Shown here in pieces: positions 35,954 to 48,001 of a DNA stretch of 64,000 bases. Position 1 is the stretch's first letter, and every line of letters begins with the position of its first letter. The notes under the pieces are model-generated. The model had not been told where the DNA came from. It saw only the letters and a program-made list of their open reading frames with translations, and did not search any database. The translations under genes and the position numbers were made by a program. Source of the DNA: Pseudophaeomoniella oleicola (taxonomy: Eukaryota; Ascomycota; Eurotiomycetes; Phaeomoniellales; Phaeomoniellaceae). Location: positions 682,001 through 746,000 of the forward strand of contig QWDQ01000002.1 in the NCBI GenBank assembly GCA_003868215.1. The letters run 5' to 3'.

Positions 35954-38197
35954 ATGAGCTCATCGGAGGATGCTAATCGGGTCAAGTCACCGCCTTTGCG
36001 TGCATCCGAAGAATCTTTGAGCGTATCGAGGACAAGGCAAACCGGAGACGAAGACCCCTCAAATACTTCCACCTCAAGTTTACCCAACACAACAAATTCG
36101 GGTCCCACTGCGACCGTTGCGACATCTGTTCTTTCACACAGGACTACCCGGTCGCTATCACCTTCCAGGCGCTTCTCCGCCTCGAGTTCACGGCTGGAAA
36201 GGTCATCGATAGGCTCCAGTCTGATCAATCAAACGGATGGCTCTGATAATGCAAGGACGATCATCATACGGGGGTTTTCTCCAACTGTGGCAGTCTACGC
36301 TTCACCAGATACGGATGACCTAGCAAGACAGAAAGGCTTCAAGCACGGCTTCTGTGAGATATTGAGGCCCTTCGGAGAGAATATCAATGGGAAAATAGTT
36401 GTAAGGGACAGCGTAGGTGCAAGTCGTGCATGGGACGACTTCCGCGTGAGTTTCAGAGATCTGAATGAAATTGTCGAAAGCGCTCACCGATGGCGAGAAA
36501 CACCCCCACATGAGATATTGAATATGCTCGAGGGGGACCTCGAAGAGAACTTGGAGCGCGGATTAAACGAGGAAGATGAAGACTTCTTCACGAATTCTTT
36601 GGCCAAGCGCGATAATGCGCCGGCGTCTCCGCTGCATCAATTGCTATTGAAACGTCTCATAACAGGATCACCTGTCAGTGCGCATGAGACTTTTTCTCAT
36701 CCTGTAACATGTGTCATTGCCATTAGCTCACAGAGTGACTCCCCCATCGACTCGCTCAGGCAACTCTACATGCAGACCAGTCAAGGCAGCAAAGTCATGC
36801 CTCCCTGGGCAAATCCAGAGTATTTAAGATATTATGTACTGGTCCATGACGAAGATCGCGATGACTTGGCAAAATCCAGTGCTCTGTTTGACCAAATGAA
36901 ACGACATTTTGGACTACATTGCCATTTACTTCGAATCAGAAGTGTTCGAGCACAGCCTGGGGAAGAAGACGTTGCTCCTTCAATACAGAGTCAATGGCTT
37001 TCTCCGAAAGAGGACCTAGAAGCACTTCGAGATGCCGATGGACTGGTGGACGTGGAATCCGAGAAACCGCATCTTTTTGAATCTGACAATGTTGCAATCA
37101 AAACATTCGTACGCGAGCTTGTGGCTCAGTCAGTGGTACCGCATATGGAGAATCGTATTGCGCTTTGGAACGATCAAATCGCATCCAAACGAAGAGGGCT
37201 GAGTGGCCGCTTCATGTCTATCTCCAAGCGGTGGACCGGATTTGGGTCTTCACGAAATGCGTCTCCGACATCAGGTGTTACGGGAGGTGCCAGTGGCAAT
37301 TATGACTCCTTGCAAGGCTTCTATGGAGCAGAAGTCCCCGAAGCAATTTTGCGGAAATTGGCAGACTACTCATTCATGTTACGTGACTATAAGTTAGCAG
37401 CAAGCACATACGACCTGCTGCGGTCTGATTACAATAACGACAAGGCATGGAGGTATCTAGCAGGAGTCAACGAGATGTGCTCTATCAGCAGTATGCTGAA
37501 TCCACTGGCTACAGCGACAAAGGTCAAAGTCGAGAACATTGACCAGATGCTAGAGACAGCGACTTACTCATATCTTACACGTTGTTCGGATCCGCACAAC
37601 ACCCTTCGATGTATCGCTCTTGCTGTCGAGCTCCTCCGCATGCGCAGCAGAAGTGGAGCACAAGCCAGTGCCAAATGGGCCATCCGAATATTGGAAATAG
37701 GACTGATGGGACCGGTCGGTACTATACTCGTTTCTGAACGAATTGCAGCATGTTTTATGTCCCATGTCGGATCTGGGCCTTCCAATTGGGGCGCTCGGCA
37801 ACGTAAGGCAGCTTTCTGGTATGTCATGGCAGCAGATTCATGGCTCAAGCTTGGTAAAGCAAAAGCTGCAGCATCGTGTTTGGAACAAGCCGACTGGCTT
37901 TATCGTAACGTATCACAGACAGAGACAATGCTGCCATACGCAGAAATGCAGGCTTTCTTGGATCAGTTACGGCTAGCTGTGAAGATGAAGACGATACCCG
38001 CAGAAGATGCTCAGGCTGAGAACAATGCTTTCCAACAAGGATTACTTCAACCCGAAGAAGTCAGTGAACAACTAGATAGCCGGCAGCACCGGCGCAGTCT
38101 TGTGGCACCTCTACCAGGCGTGTACGATGTGGGCCCACTGTCGCCATCCCGCCTAAAGCACGGCGATGAGGAACGACGAGATGATGATTTTGAATGA
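35954..38197 (+). CDS. trs85: TRAPP complex subunit Trs85 (TRAPPC8)
   Basis: Single exon, 747 residues. A Ser/Thr-rich disordered N-terminus (1 to about 95) precedes the Trs85 core, which opens with IIIRGFSPTVAVYAS and FCEILRPFGE. Diagnostic segments follow: the HFGLHCHLLRIRS strand, then FVRELVAQSVVPHMENRI, then SGRFMSISKRW and a TPR-like helical half with LRDYKLAASTYDLLRSDY and DKAWRYLAGVNEM. Trs85 defines the TRAPPIII complex, which activates Ypt1/Rab1 at the Golgi and in autophagy. The C-terminal 60 residues are charged. No intron is needed. Confidence 0.88.
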   Translation: MSSSEDANRVKSPPLRASEESLSVSRTRQTGDEDPSNTSTSSLPNTTNSGPTATVATSVLSHRTTRSLSPSRRFSASSSRLERSSIGSSLINQTDGSDNARTIIIRGFSPTVAVYASPDTDDLARQKGFKHGFCEILRPFGENINGKIVVRDSVGASRAWDDFRVSFRDLNEIVESAHRWRETPPHEILNMLEGDLEENLERGLNEEDEDFFTNSLAKRDNAPASPLHQLLLKRLITGSPVSAHETFSHPVTCVIAISSQSDSPIDSLRQLYMQTSQGSKVMPPWANPEYLRYYVLVHDEDRDDLAKSSALFDQMKRHFGLHCHLLRIRSVRAQPGEEDVAPSIQSQWLSPKEDLEALRDADGLVDVESEKPHLFESDNVAIKTFVRELVAQSVVPHMENRIALWNDQIASKRRGLSGRFMSISKRWTGFGSSRNASPTSGVTGGASGNYDSLQGFYGAEVPEAILRKLADYSFMLRDYKLAASTYDLLRSDYNNDKAWRYLAGVNEMCSISSMLNPLATATKVKVENIDQMLETATYSYLTRCSDPHNTLRCIALAVELLRMRSRSGAQASAKWAIRILEIGLMGPVGTILVSERIAACFMSHVGSGPSNWGARQRKAAFWYVMAADSWLKLGKAKAAASCLEQADWLYRNVSQTETMLPYAEMQAFLDQLRLAVKMKTIPAEDAQAENNAFQQGLLQPEEVSEQLDSRQHRRSLVAPLPGVYDVGPLSPSRLKHGDEERRDDDFE

Positions 38198-38693
38198 CTA
38201 GATACTAAGCGGCATTGAAGCATATAAATCGAATCCATTAGCGTTTTCGGTCGTGGAGCATCCCTGGAAAAGGGATGCAAATAGATGTAATACTATTCAG
38301 AGCTGTTTGAAGATTCGTAACATTATATTACATTGACGTAGAGGTATTGATGTCGTTTGTGGATGTGACACTGACGAGCTTCTTGATCGCTGTGATTATG
38401 ATGTCTCCGAACGCCGGCGTTTCTCCGCTATCGATAAGACATCAAGACACGGATGTTGACCGACAACCACCCTTTCTACAACAGTCCGACGCTTGAACAT
38501 TGTCCGATGTTGGACTTTCTCGACCACATATACAATGAGTCGCCTTGAACTGCCTTGAACTGCCTTGAGAAAGAACCGGTGTTTCTCATACAAGCTGTAG
38601 TCAGGCTGTGAGAGACCAGGTGCATATACGAGAGTCTCTCATACCTGCATTGGCTTGAATACCTTGCGGCGAAGGGTTCCAGGAGCTCTACAT
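38198..38693. other. Intergenic, 496 bases
   Basis: Contains a repeated TTGAACTGCC pair near 38546-38567. No gene is visible. Confidence 0.4.
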
Positions 38694-40423
38694 ATGGCTC
38701 TCTTGCGAGACTTGTGCCTGTTGGCATCAGTCCTTTTGAACTCAATAGCCTTTGCTGCATCTCCAGATACCCCAGTGCTCGCCAACAACGGTGGCATATC
38801 TCAAGTCAACCCCGCAGCATATCAGAAGGCGTGTCCAGACTACACAAACTATGCTCGGATTAAACAGTAAGTGCAACTCAAGATCGAATGCTACTAGGTA
38901 TTAACGTAAGACGTAGTCGACCATACAGTGAGGGTCCATTAGCGCTGCCTTACCAACGACCGTCCGTCCATTGTCGCACGTTCAAATCGCCATTAGTGGA
39001 GAAAGTCATTGATGACATGATCGCTCGCATGAAAGATCGCGATCTGGCCCAGATATTTCAAAACGCATTTCCAAACACTCTGGATACGACCGTCAGATGG
39101 CATGTCAATGGCACCGAGCCGCTCGTAAACGTTAAAGGGATCAAGGCGAAAGAAAGTGCGCGGTGGAAAGGAGCACAAAGCTTTATTGTTACTGGAGATA
39201 TCAATGCTGAATGGCTAAGAGACTCCACCAATCAGCTTGCTCAATATCAAAAGTTGGCTAAGAAGGACCCAGCTTTGGAGAGCTTGATTCTGGGTGCTAT
39301 CAATACTCAGGCTGAGTATGTCATTGAATCTCCGTATTGTAATGCATTTCAGCCCCCTCCGCCTTCACGTCTTCAGGCAAGCGACAACGGCATGCAAGAT
39401 CAAGTGCATCCAGCCTATGAACCAAGCTTTGTCTTCGAATGCAAGTACGAGCTAGATTCTCTGGCGAACTTTCTGTCCCTGGCAAATCAATTCTACAGCC
39501 ATACTGGATCAACAGCTTTCTTGGACGATCGCTTCTATAAGGCCATCGATTCTCTTTTGACCGTTCTCGATCAGCAGTCTCAGGGCACATTCAGTCCTGA
39601 GGATGGCCACTACAGACGAAATTTCTACACTTTCAAACGTCAGGCGTGGATCGGCACTGAAACGCTCAACCTTGACGGTATCGGTAATCCTCTAGGTAGC
39701 TCCACCGGCTTGATTCGGTCCGCCTTTCGCCCTTCTGACGACTCTTCCACTTTCGGCTTTTTTATCCCTGCAAACGCCATGATGTCTGTCGAACTCCGAC
39801 GCACTGGTCTCATGCTCCAGGCTGCTGGTGGTAAATCCAAGCAAGACCTTGCGGACAAACTTCTGAAACGTGCGTCTGCCCTTGAGGCTGCCATCTACGA
39901 ACACGGTACTGTGAACCATAAAGTCTACGGCGAGGTATTTGCATATGAAGTCGATGGTTATGGCTCCCACCTCCTCATGGACGACGCCAACATCCCTTCC
40001 CTCCTCGCCCTCCCCATCCTCGGCTTCGTCGACCCCTCCAACAAAATCTACCAAAACACCCGCGCCATGATCCTCTCCCGCGAAGGCAACCCATTCTACC
40101 TCACCGGCACCAACTTCCACGGCATCGGCGGCCCGCACATCGGCGTCGAAAACGCCTGGCCCATGTCTCTCCTTGTGCAGGCCATGACGAGCTCCGACTC
40201 GGCCGAAATCGCCCAATGCCTCAACTCCGTCAAGGGCTCGAGCAAACTCGGCCTCGTCCACGAGAGCATCAACGTGTACCGCCAGGGCCACTTTACGCGC
40301 AGCTGGTTCGCGTGGGCGAACAGCGTGTTCGCGCAAACCATTCTCGATCTCGCCGAGAGGAAACCCGAGATCCTGTTCGGGGACGGTGCGAAGCCTTATC
40401 GGGTCGAGGACGTGGATCTGTGA
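38694..40423 (+). CDS. Secreted glycoside hydrolase family 125 exo-alpha-1,6-mannosidase
   Basis: Two exons, 38694-38866 and 38917-40423, give 559 residues. The intron (GTAAGT donor, ACGTAG acceptor) joins YARIK to HRPYSEGPLALPYQRP. A signal peptide is clear: MALLRDLCLLASVLLNSIAFAAS. The GH125 (DUF1237) barrel shows FVTGDI-type FIVTGDINAEWLRDSTNQL, the PSFVFECKYELDSLANFL segment, GFFIPANAMMSVEL, and GYGSHLLMDDANIPSLLALP. The C-terminal part has GTNFHGIGGPHIG and GLVHESINV, the region where the catalytic base is expected. The family removes alpha-1,6-linked mannose from N-glycan or yeast mannan. Third-position C/G content jumps from about 39960 onward. Confidence 0.9.
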
Positions 40424-40794
40424 TGTGACATGATTTCTTTTTATACTAAGTTGGCTGTTCTATCTACTTTATCTGTCTATATCTGTCACAGATTCAAGAA
40501 AGCGGGATAGATGTTAAGCCATTTTTTCACAGATCTTTGATGGTGGTTGTTGTTGATAAGCCATCGCCTGAATTTATGATTTGATTGAAGCATTTTATAG
40601 CAGGTATCTAGCCAGAAGAATTCAAATTTCCTAATTCTTATACTCATGGATCTTCTTGTTAGTAAGTAGGTTCCTACGTGATTGAAACCTAGGTACCCCA
40701 ATTGGATGGTTTTCTAAGTTCTCAGTAACAAATACATACATAAGGTTAGGTAGACACATGACAAGAATAATTAGGTCCTATAAAGACCAGTCAT
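40424..40794. other. Convergent 3' region, AT-rich
   Basis: 371 AT-rich bases between convergent gene ends. Includes an ACCTAGGTAC palindrome at 40687-40696. Confidence 0.45.
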
Positions 40795-42534
40795 CTACTT
40801 CTTCGCAAAGAAACTCATGATATTCCCACCACCACCACCGCCTTTTCCCTTCGACGACGCAGCAGACTTTTTCTCCGCACCACCAGTACCAGTCTGTTTC
40901 GTCGTCTTGGTGGGAACAACTTCCTTCTTCTTCGAAGGAGGAGCAGGAGCAGGTGTGTCGTCCTCGGAGAAGCTTTCCCAGACAGCTTCCTCTTTGGTGA
41001 CAAGGTAGCCTTCTTCGTCTTTCATGGTGCGCTTCTTCATGACTTTTCGTCGGCCGCGGCGGCGGGATGGTTGGCCTGTGGGTTCAGAAGGTGGCATGGC
41101 GGAGGTTTGGTCTGCGATGGCGGATTCGGGGAGGGAGCGACGGGAAGCGGGGTCGGGTGAGGAGGGCCAGTCTGGATCTTCATCATCGTTTCGTTTTTCC
41201 TTTTTGGGCTTCGTGTCGTTGTCTTCGTCGTCGGGTGATGGAGATTTTCTCTTTTTGGTGGTTGAAGTGGTTGTCACTTCACCTTCCTTCTTGTCCAAAT
41301 CAATGAGATCGTCTTTTTCCTCGTCACTTTCATCCATCATCTGTCGGAGCTTCCGAGCTCGTTCTTCTTTCTCTCCTTTGGCCTTGGCTTTAGAGCCACT
41401 TACCCGCGTTCCAGTGTCAAGGAAGAGACTCTCTTCCTCTTCGTCTGCTCCTTCATCCTCCGAGACGTCTTTCATCGGAGAGTCTGTGTCGGCCGCTGGA
41501 CTCTCCGCTTCCTTCTTCAAGGGCTTGGACTTTGCTTTTGCAAATGATTGGAATATCGAGGATGCATCCCGCTTTAAGCCTGTAGGTTTGGCTGCTGAAC
41601 TCGCCGTAGAGGTTGATCGATTCGAGTCTTGGGAATCCGTCCTCTTAAGTTGTGAAGCTTTCGCGAATGGCCCTGAAGAGGCCGAAGCTTGGGATTTGGT
41701 TGTCGATGGTGCGGTAGTTGATTTACTTGTTGAAGCCTCCTTTTTAGTAGGTTGTGTGGGAGTGGCAGCTGGTGGTAGTGGTGGCTTGATCCCCGTACGG
41801 CGCTTCAACATATCAGGTTCAAGTTCGACATGGTTAGGGAGATTCATACCTTCACATGACGATTCTGAATTATACCATAATTTTTGTAGTGTTCCAAAGG
41901 ATCCTCCTTGACAAAAGTAGATGCGAAAATTTCCCGATCCACGTCTGTCAGCGTTTGCAAGTCTTGGACACGACCCAGTTGTAAGCTGTAGATATGGACT
42001 GATGTTATGCTGTCATAAGCAGCTTTGACGTCTGGGCTGGTTAGCACTGAGGAGACAAGAATTGACTTGCTCCCTACCTTCTAGGTCCTCTTCCCTAACA
42101 AGGGTCATGGTCTTGATTGGTTTGTGATCATCCTCTTCAATTGGCTGGGGCATCGAGCTACTCATGATCGGACTGCTGGGATTGATATCGCCATCCCCGT
42201 TCGCGTGGCTATCGCCGTTGGCTGTCTTTGTGGTATGTAGCTTCTTCGTCCCCGCGACAAGATATATGGCATGAACGGATCCCTTCTTCTTGTTGTTCTC
42301 TTGCACATAGAAATCGTAGAGCATCCTGCGATGTATAAGCGCGTACGTCTATGCAAAGCAGCTCACGTACCTCTTTGCCTGATTGACATGGACACTTATT
42401 GCTCTGCTAAGGAGCCTGTAGTTCACCTGTCTTACCGGTTAGACCAATGTTCTGATGTATAGTCGACCATTACCCACAATGCGTTGCTCACTTATGATAT
42501 TTTCTGCCAAATACATCCTGTGGTCAGGCGCCAT
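40795..42534 (-). CDS. pol32: DNA polymerase delta subunit 3 (Pol32/Cdc27)
   Basis: Five exons, 42534-42478, 42426-42371, 42325-42078, 42031-41850 and 41802-40795, give 516 residues. Introns are 45 to 51 bases; the last (47 bases) uses an AAG acceptor. The folded N-terminus carries the family signature: YRLLSRAISVHVNQAKR joined to MLYDFYVQ, then VKAAYDSITSVHIYSLQ. The rest is charged and disordered, with SPMKDVSEDEGADEEEES-type acidic stretches. The last residues, NIMSFFAKK, resemble a C-terminal PCNA-interacting (PIP) box. Pol32 bridges Pol31 to PCNA and serves lagging-strand synthesis, translesion synthesis with polymerase zeta, and break-induced replication. An ACGCGT element lies about 105 bases upstream. 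Confidence 0.88.
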
Positions 42535-43182
42535 TTCGAAGTTTCTCTCTGTTCAGCGAGAACAGTTGGATGAGTACCGCCCTGTCAGACAATTAATTGG
42601 TGTTCATCGGGGTTATCAAAAGTCGCGTAATTCCCTTAACGCGTCTTTCTTATCGATAAGAACAATGAATTTGGGATCTTGGTATTTTACCCAACGTTAC
42701 TTTGCCTATTTCCACTGTGTTACAGGAGTTATTACTTCATCTCTGGTGCACTGAAGCTGAGAGAATTTCCTGGGATAAGACCAAGGATAAGTGATGACTA
42801 TACTGCATGCAACAGGAGGGTGATTTGCGATCGTATAGCACTGCAGGGATAACTCAAGATCACCGAGGTTGGCGTTCAGAACAGCAACGTCTGCAAAGAG
42901 CAGGTCAACTACCTACCTACCTACCTAAATTAGGAGCTCTACAACATAGTAACTTATCGTTACCTGCCAGAGATAAGATAAACCAATCTAACCCACCAGA
43001 GACCTTACCTTGCCGAGGTCGCTTGTCTTGCGTTGCATTCTACCTGACTCCTACCTAGCAAGTTGCACTGACCTGGGCGGTTTACCAAGGTATAAACATC
43101 ACCACTTGCACAGACACTTTCTATGCTACTGCCATTGCCAACATTGTCGATAGACATCTCCTGGATTTGATCTTTCTGGACT
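42535..43182. promoter_or_regulatory. Divergent promoter of pol32 and the ABC transporter
   Basis: 648 bases. An ACGCGT (MluI cell-cycle box) lies at 42639-42644 with AGTCGCGTAA just beside it (42621-42630), nearer pol32. A run of CTAC units (CTACCTACCTACCTA) occurs near 42910. No gene is supported. Confidence 0.45.
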
Positions 43183-46100
43183 ATGCTCACCATGTCTTCC
43201 TCTAACAGCGTTGGCGTTTGCTACTATGACAACACATTTGGTCCTACAATTGATCCCAGATGCCGAACATTCGACTTTACTCTCCTATTTGAACAAGCCT
43301 TCTTCTCCTTAGTCCCTTCCCTTCTTCTAGCATTGACTGCCCCTATAAGGATCGCTCAACTTTTCAAGCGAAAGGTCACAACAGTGCCGAATCTATTTTC
43401 TGGGGCGAAGATCGTTAGTAACAGTTGCACCATTCTTCACGGCTGCGTCTAATCCAGGACGACATCAGATCTTCACATTATGCTATGCTTGTACGCAGGT
43501 TGCCTTGGTGGCGGTGTGGGCACTTCCCACAACACCGCGAACGACACTCAGCATTCCTGCTGCCGTGCTTTCTTTTATTGCTTCTGTCTTCATATGCTTT
43601 TTGTCTGACCTAGAGCATAGAAAATCTGTCCAGCCTTCCGTCTTGTTAAACGTGTACCTGTTCTTCTCCTTACTGTTCGATGTCATTCAAGCAAGGACCC
43701 TTTGGTTGATTGGCAATGTGGACACCGTTGCAGCAATCTTTTCGATTTCCCTCGCTTGGAAATTCATGCTCTTGATTATGGAGGCGATGGAAAAGTCAGC
43801 TGTGTTAGCGCTGCCATATCGGTCAACAACCAAAGAAGCCACTAGCAGCATCTACAACAGGAGCGTGTTCTGGTGGCTGAATCGTCTCCTTCTGCTTGGC
43901 TTCCAGAAAGTCTTGACCCCAACCGATCTTGATGACCTTGACAGTGATCTTCGTTCAGCGTCTTTAGCATTGAAAGCCAGAGAAAGTTGGGCAAGAGGTA
44001 CGACTATTCTCATGGACAAATTGAACACGCTCTTAACATCTTCTCTTCCTCTTGGATCTACGGGATGGTCGTCCAAGTGCTCTGAGAAACTTGTACTAAT
44101 TTATGGCAACAGTTGACAAGACAAAGAAATACTCGCTTTTGCGTGTGGCGTTCACTTTCCGTCGCGCAGCAATTTTGGTTCCCGTGCTTCCAAGGCTGGC
44201 ACTGGTGGGCCTCAAGTATGCCCAACCATTTCTGCTTACCAGGTTGGTGAAATTCGTTGGTAATACATCTGAGGTGCAAAGAAATGATGGTTACGGCTTG
44301 ATTGGTGCAACAGCCGTCATCTATATTGGCCTTGCGGTAAACAATTCTAGTTTGTTTTGCAATTGACATCTTGTCTGACAAAGATAGGTCGCAAATGGAA
44401 GGTATAGACACAATCTCTATAGAAGCATCACAATGATGCGCGCAGCTTTGATCTCCCTGATTTACACAACAACCTTGGACTCCAGAACTCAGCACACGCA
44501 TTCTAGGCAGGCAAAGCCAGTCACGCTGATGAGCGCAGATGTAGATGCAATCTGCAACGTTCTGGACCGGCTACATGAGCTTTGGGCTTGTCCCTTGGAA
44601 GTGGCTGTAGCCATATACCTTTTGGCTACCCACGTGGGAGCAGCGTGTATAATCTGTGTCTTTTTTGCGACCGCATCGGCGCTGATGAACACACTATGGG
44701 TCGGGAAGGAGATGAGCAAAGCACGAAAGACATGGAATGAAGCTATTCAGCGAAGGATCGCCTTGACTACGTCGGTCCTGAGTGATATGAAGAGTGTAAA
44801 AATGCTTGGGATCAGTCGAAGACTCCAGGCGTTGACCCAGAATGAGCGCATAGCAGAAGTGGAAAAGATGGGCGGCTTCAGGCTCTACACTGTTGCAATG
44901 AACTTGATTGCAAGCATTAATTCGACCTATTCAGCCCCATTTCTTCTCATGGTATATGCCCTCAAGAGCAATACACATGCGAGGTCAAACCTAGCAGCCG
45001 ATGCGTTCGTCATCTGGTCGTTATTGGATCTTATGTCGGGGCCTCTGGCATCTCTTCTGGCGGGGCTTCCAAGTATAATGTCCTCATTGTCCTGCTTTGC
45101 AAGGATCGAGGAATATTTACTGTCAGTCGAGCAAAATTCCGACGACAAAGCCGCTATCGTCAAGCATAACAATAGATCAGGATCTGATCAAGGGATCGCT
45201 ATGGTGCCGCTTCAAACAAGCGACGCAAAGAATGGGCGGTTTGCTGTCATCACGGACAAGTGGTCGGCAGGATATGCTGCAAGCAAGTCGGCGATATCCA
45301 ACATCAGCACATCTCTACCCTCGGAATCATTGACGATAATTATAGGGCCCGTCGGCTCAGGAAAGACAAGTTTCTTCTTGGGTCTAATTGGCGAACTGCC
45401 GTGCGAGAGCGGGTCTGTTTCTTTGAGTACATCTAGCATTGGATACTGTCAACAGACGCCTTGGCTGTCCAACGATACGATAGAGAACATTGTCAAAGGC
45501 CCAGCCGCATCACTTGATGAAGAGTGGTATCAGACTGTCATTTACGCCTGTGCGTTGGACACCGATATCGATAAGTTCCCCGATGGCAATCAAACTCTCA
45601 TTGGCAGCCGTGGTGTGACACTAAGTGGCGGCCAGCGCCAAAGGCTTGCTTTGGCACGAACAGTATATGCGCGCAGGTCGATCTTACTCCTTGACGATAT
45701 CTTCAGTGCCCTCGACGCAGAGACCGAGCATTTCGTTTTCACCCGGTTGTTTTCGAAAGACGGGCTGCTCCGCAGACATAAGACGACCGTGATACTGGCT
45801 ACACATGCAGGTCTGTCAAGTTTCTTTCGGATATACATGAGGTCCTACTTGCTGACTATTTTGCAGTACATCTTTTGCCTGCCGCAGATTATGTCATAGC
45901 CCTCGGTGAAGAAGGCACAATCATAGAAGAAGGACCACCCCTCGCCCTTCTAGGCCAAAAGGGTTACGCTTACTCGTTGAAGTTTGACGAAGCAGCGAGA
46001 AGACCTGAAGCCAATGATACTGAGCCGAAGACGGTGGAAACCTCAGCTAAGACTGAGACCCCTGCTCAAGCTGTACCTCAAAGCGCTCGTCAGATCGGGG

Positions 46101-48001
46101 ATTGGTCTGCTTATAGTTACTGGGCAAGACACATTGGCTGGGCTCGGCTCTCATTATTTCTTTTTCTTCAGTTATTACAAGCTACATTCTATAAGGTCCC
46201 TCGTAAGTTTCATCTTTTCTTCTAACTCAAAAGTGCTTGAACATTGAAGGAAATGCCAGAAATCTGGATCCAGTTTTGGGCCGACCACAGCGTGGGCAAT
46301 GCCCTATTTATATCACTTTTATTCGTCTTTGCTGTGATTAAGAATGTTGCACAAGCTTCAGGGACATGGTGAGTTTCTTACCTAACGTCGCTGTCGGAAT
46401 ATACTCATGTTTGTATCAGGTTGTTCTTAGTAAAAATAATACCTCGAACAGGAGAGCGAATGCATGCGAGGCTTTTACGCACGATCATGGCGGCACCTCT
46501 CAGTTATCACAGTTCTACGGATTCCGGCATAAGTCTGAACCGATTCAGTCAAGACATGACCGTCATAGACAACAACCTAGCATTGGCTGCTTTAGCTCTG
46601 TTTTTCCTCCTATTTCTGGATCTCTGGAGCTTCGGTTATATCATTTACGGAACTTATTATCTTGCAGCATTCTTACCATTGATAGGCGGTGTGCTATATC
46701 TACTTCAGAAATTCTATCTTCGCACAAGTCGACAAATACGATTTTTGGATCTTGAAATGAAGTCACCGTTATTCACACACTTCACCGAAACCTTTGAAGG
46801 TCTGACCACTATCCGCGTTTTCAAATGGCAAGAAAAGTACACCAACCGACTCTTTGAAAGACTGGACGCCTCTCAACGCGCGGTATATTTACTGTATTGT
46901 ATACAGAGATGGCTCAACTTCTGCCTCGATACATTTGTGGCCATACTAGCTATCCTTCTGGTCACATTCGCCACGGAGTTCAAGAGTTACAGCTCGGGCG
47001 CAGCAATCGGTATCGCCATGCTGAACGTGCTTAGTCTGAGCACAGCGCTTACACAGACAATTCAAGCCTGGACATCTCTTGAAACATCTATTGGTGCAAT
47101 TGCACGTATCAAGCAACTTGAGGACGAAGTGGAGCCTGAAGGAGGTTTTACCTCGGAGACCACAGTATCTCCTGTCACCTGCCGATTCTCGGGGGCTATT
47201 CGATTTGAGAACATCGTGGTGGCCTATGGGAGCAAGGTCGTCTTGCAGGATTTCGACTTCATCATCCAGTCAGGCGAAAAGATTGGGATCTGCGGACGAA
47301 CCGGAAGCGGGAAATCTACTCTCATTTCCATCCTCTTTCGTCTAGTTCCCGTACGAAACGGAAGAGTCTGTATAGGCGACACGGATATAGCTACATTGCC
47401 TCTTGAAGCTCTAAGATCATCTATGATTGTTCTTCCACAGGAACCATTCATCCTGATGTCGGGAGATCTACGTTTCAATCTTGCGCCACAATCAACACCA
47501 TATAACTCCGGCTCTTTGAATTCACCACAGGACGTTTCCAATGCGGTTGATCGAAGTGGAATGGATAACAGTGAGATTCCAACAGACAACGAAATCATCA
47601 GCACTCTTAAAGCTGTCGACCTCTGGTCTGAACTGTCCTCCCAGCGACTTACTGGTGCCAGCAACGGTGATTCTGACAGCATTAATAAGGACGCTGAAAT
47701 CCTCTCAACCCCACTGTCTAAGCTCGGGCTCTCGCACGGACAAAGACAGCTCCTCTGCCTAGCTCGTGCTATTTTGCGCAAGAATCAACTATCCTATAGC
47801 TCCTCTGATTCAAATTCTTCACGGATCCTCATCCTCGACGAACCGACAAGCTCACTCGACACCCTCACCGATCGCAAGATTCGACAGATCATCAAAAGGG
47901 AGTTTTGGGCCGACTACACCGTTCTGATGGTTGCTCACAGAGTGAGCAGCTTAGAGGACTGCGATCGAGTTATACAAATAGAAGGAGGCCGAATCATTTA
48001 A
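43183..48001 (+). CDS. ABC transporter, ABCC (MRP/Ycf1-like) full-length
   Basis: Seven exons, 43183-43413, 43469-43997, 44113-44336, 44388-45810, 45867-46202, 46260-46368 and 46420-48001, give 1477 residues with all phases matching. The order is TMD0, TMD1, NBD1, TMD2, NBD2. NBD1 has Walker A GPVGSGKTS (about 648), signature LSGGQRQR (about 740) and Walker B ILLLDD (about 760), with the ABCC-typical Asp in place of the catalytic Glu. NBD2 has GRTGSGKST (about 1243), a divergent signature LSHGQ (about 1388) and ILILDEP (about 1420). Such proteins export organic anions, glutathione conjugates or toxins across plasma or vacuolar membrane; the substrate cannot be read here. No biosynthetic genes lie nearby. 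Confidence 0.92.

Noticed and set aside
40096-40341. Antisense frames within the GH125 gene, including a 214-codon one at 39692-40336
   Set aside because: Shadows caused by C/G-rich third positions in the real gene.
43998-44116. Read-through of the ABC transporter second exon to 44116
   Set aside because: The extension ends in a stop; splicing out 43998-44112 gives the family-typical WARVDKTKKYSLL join.
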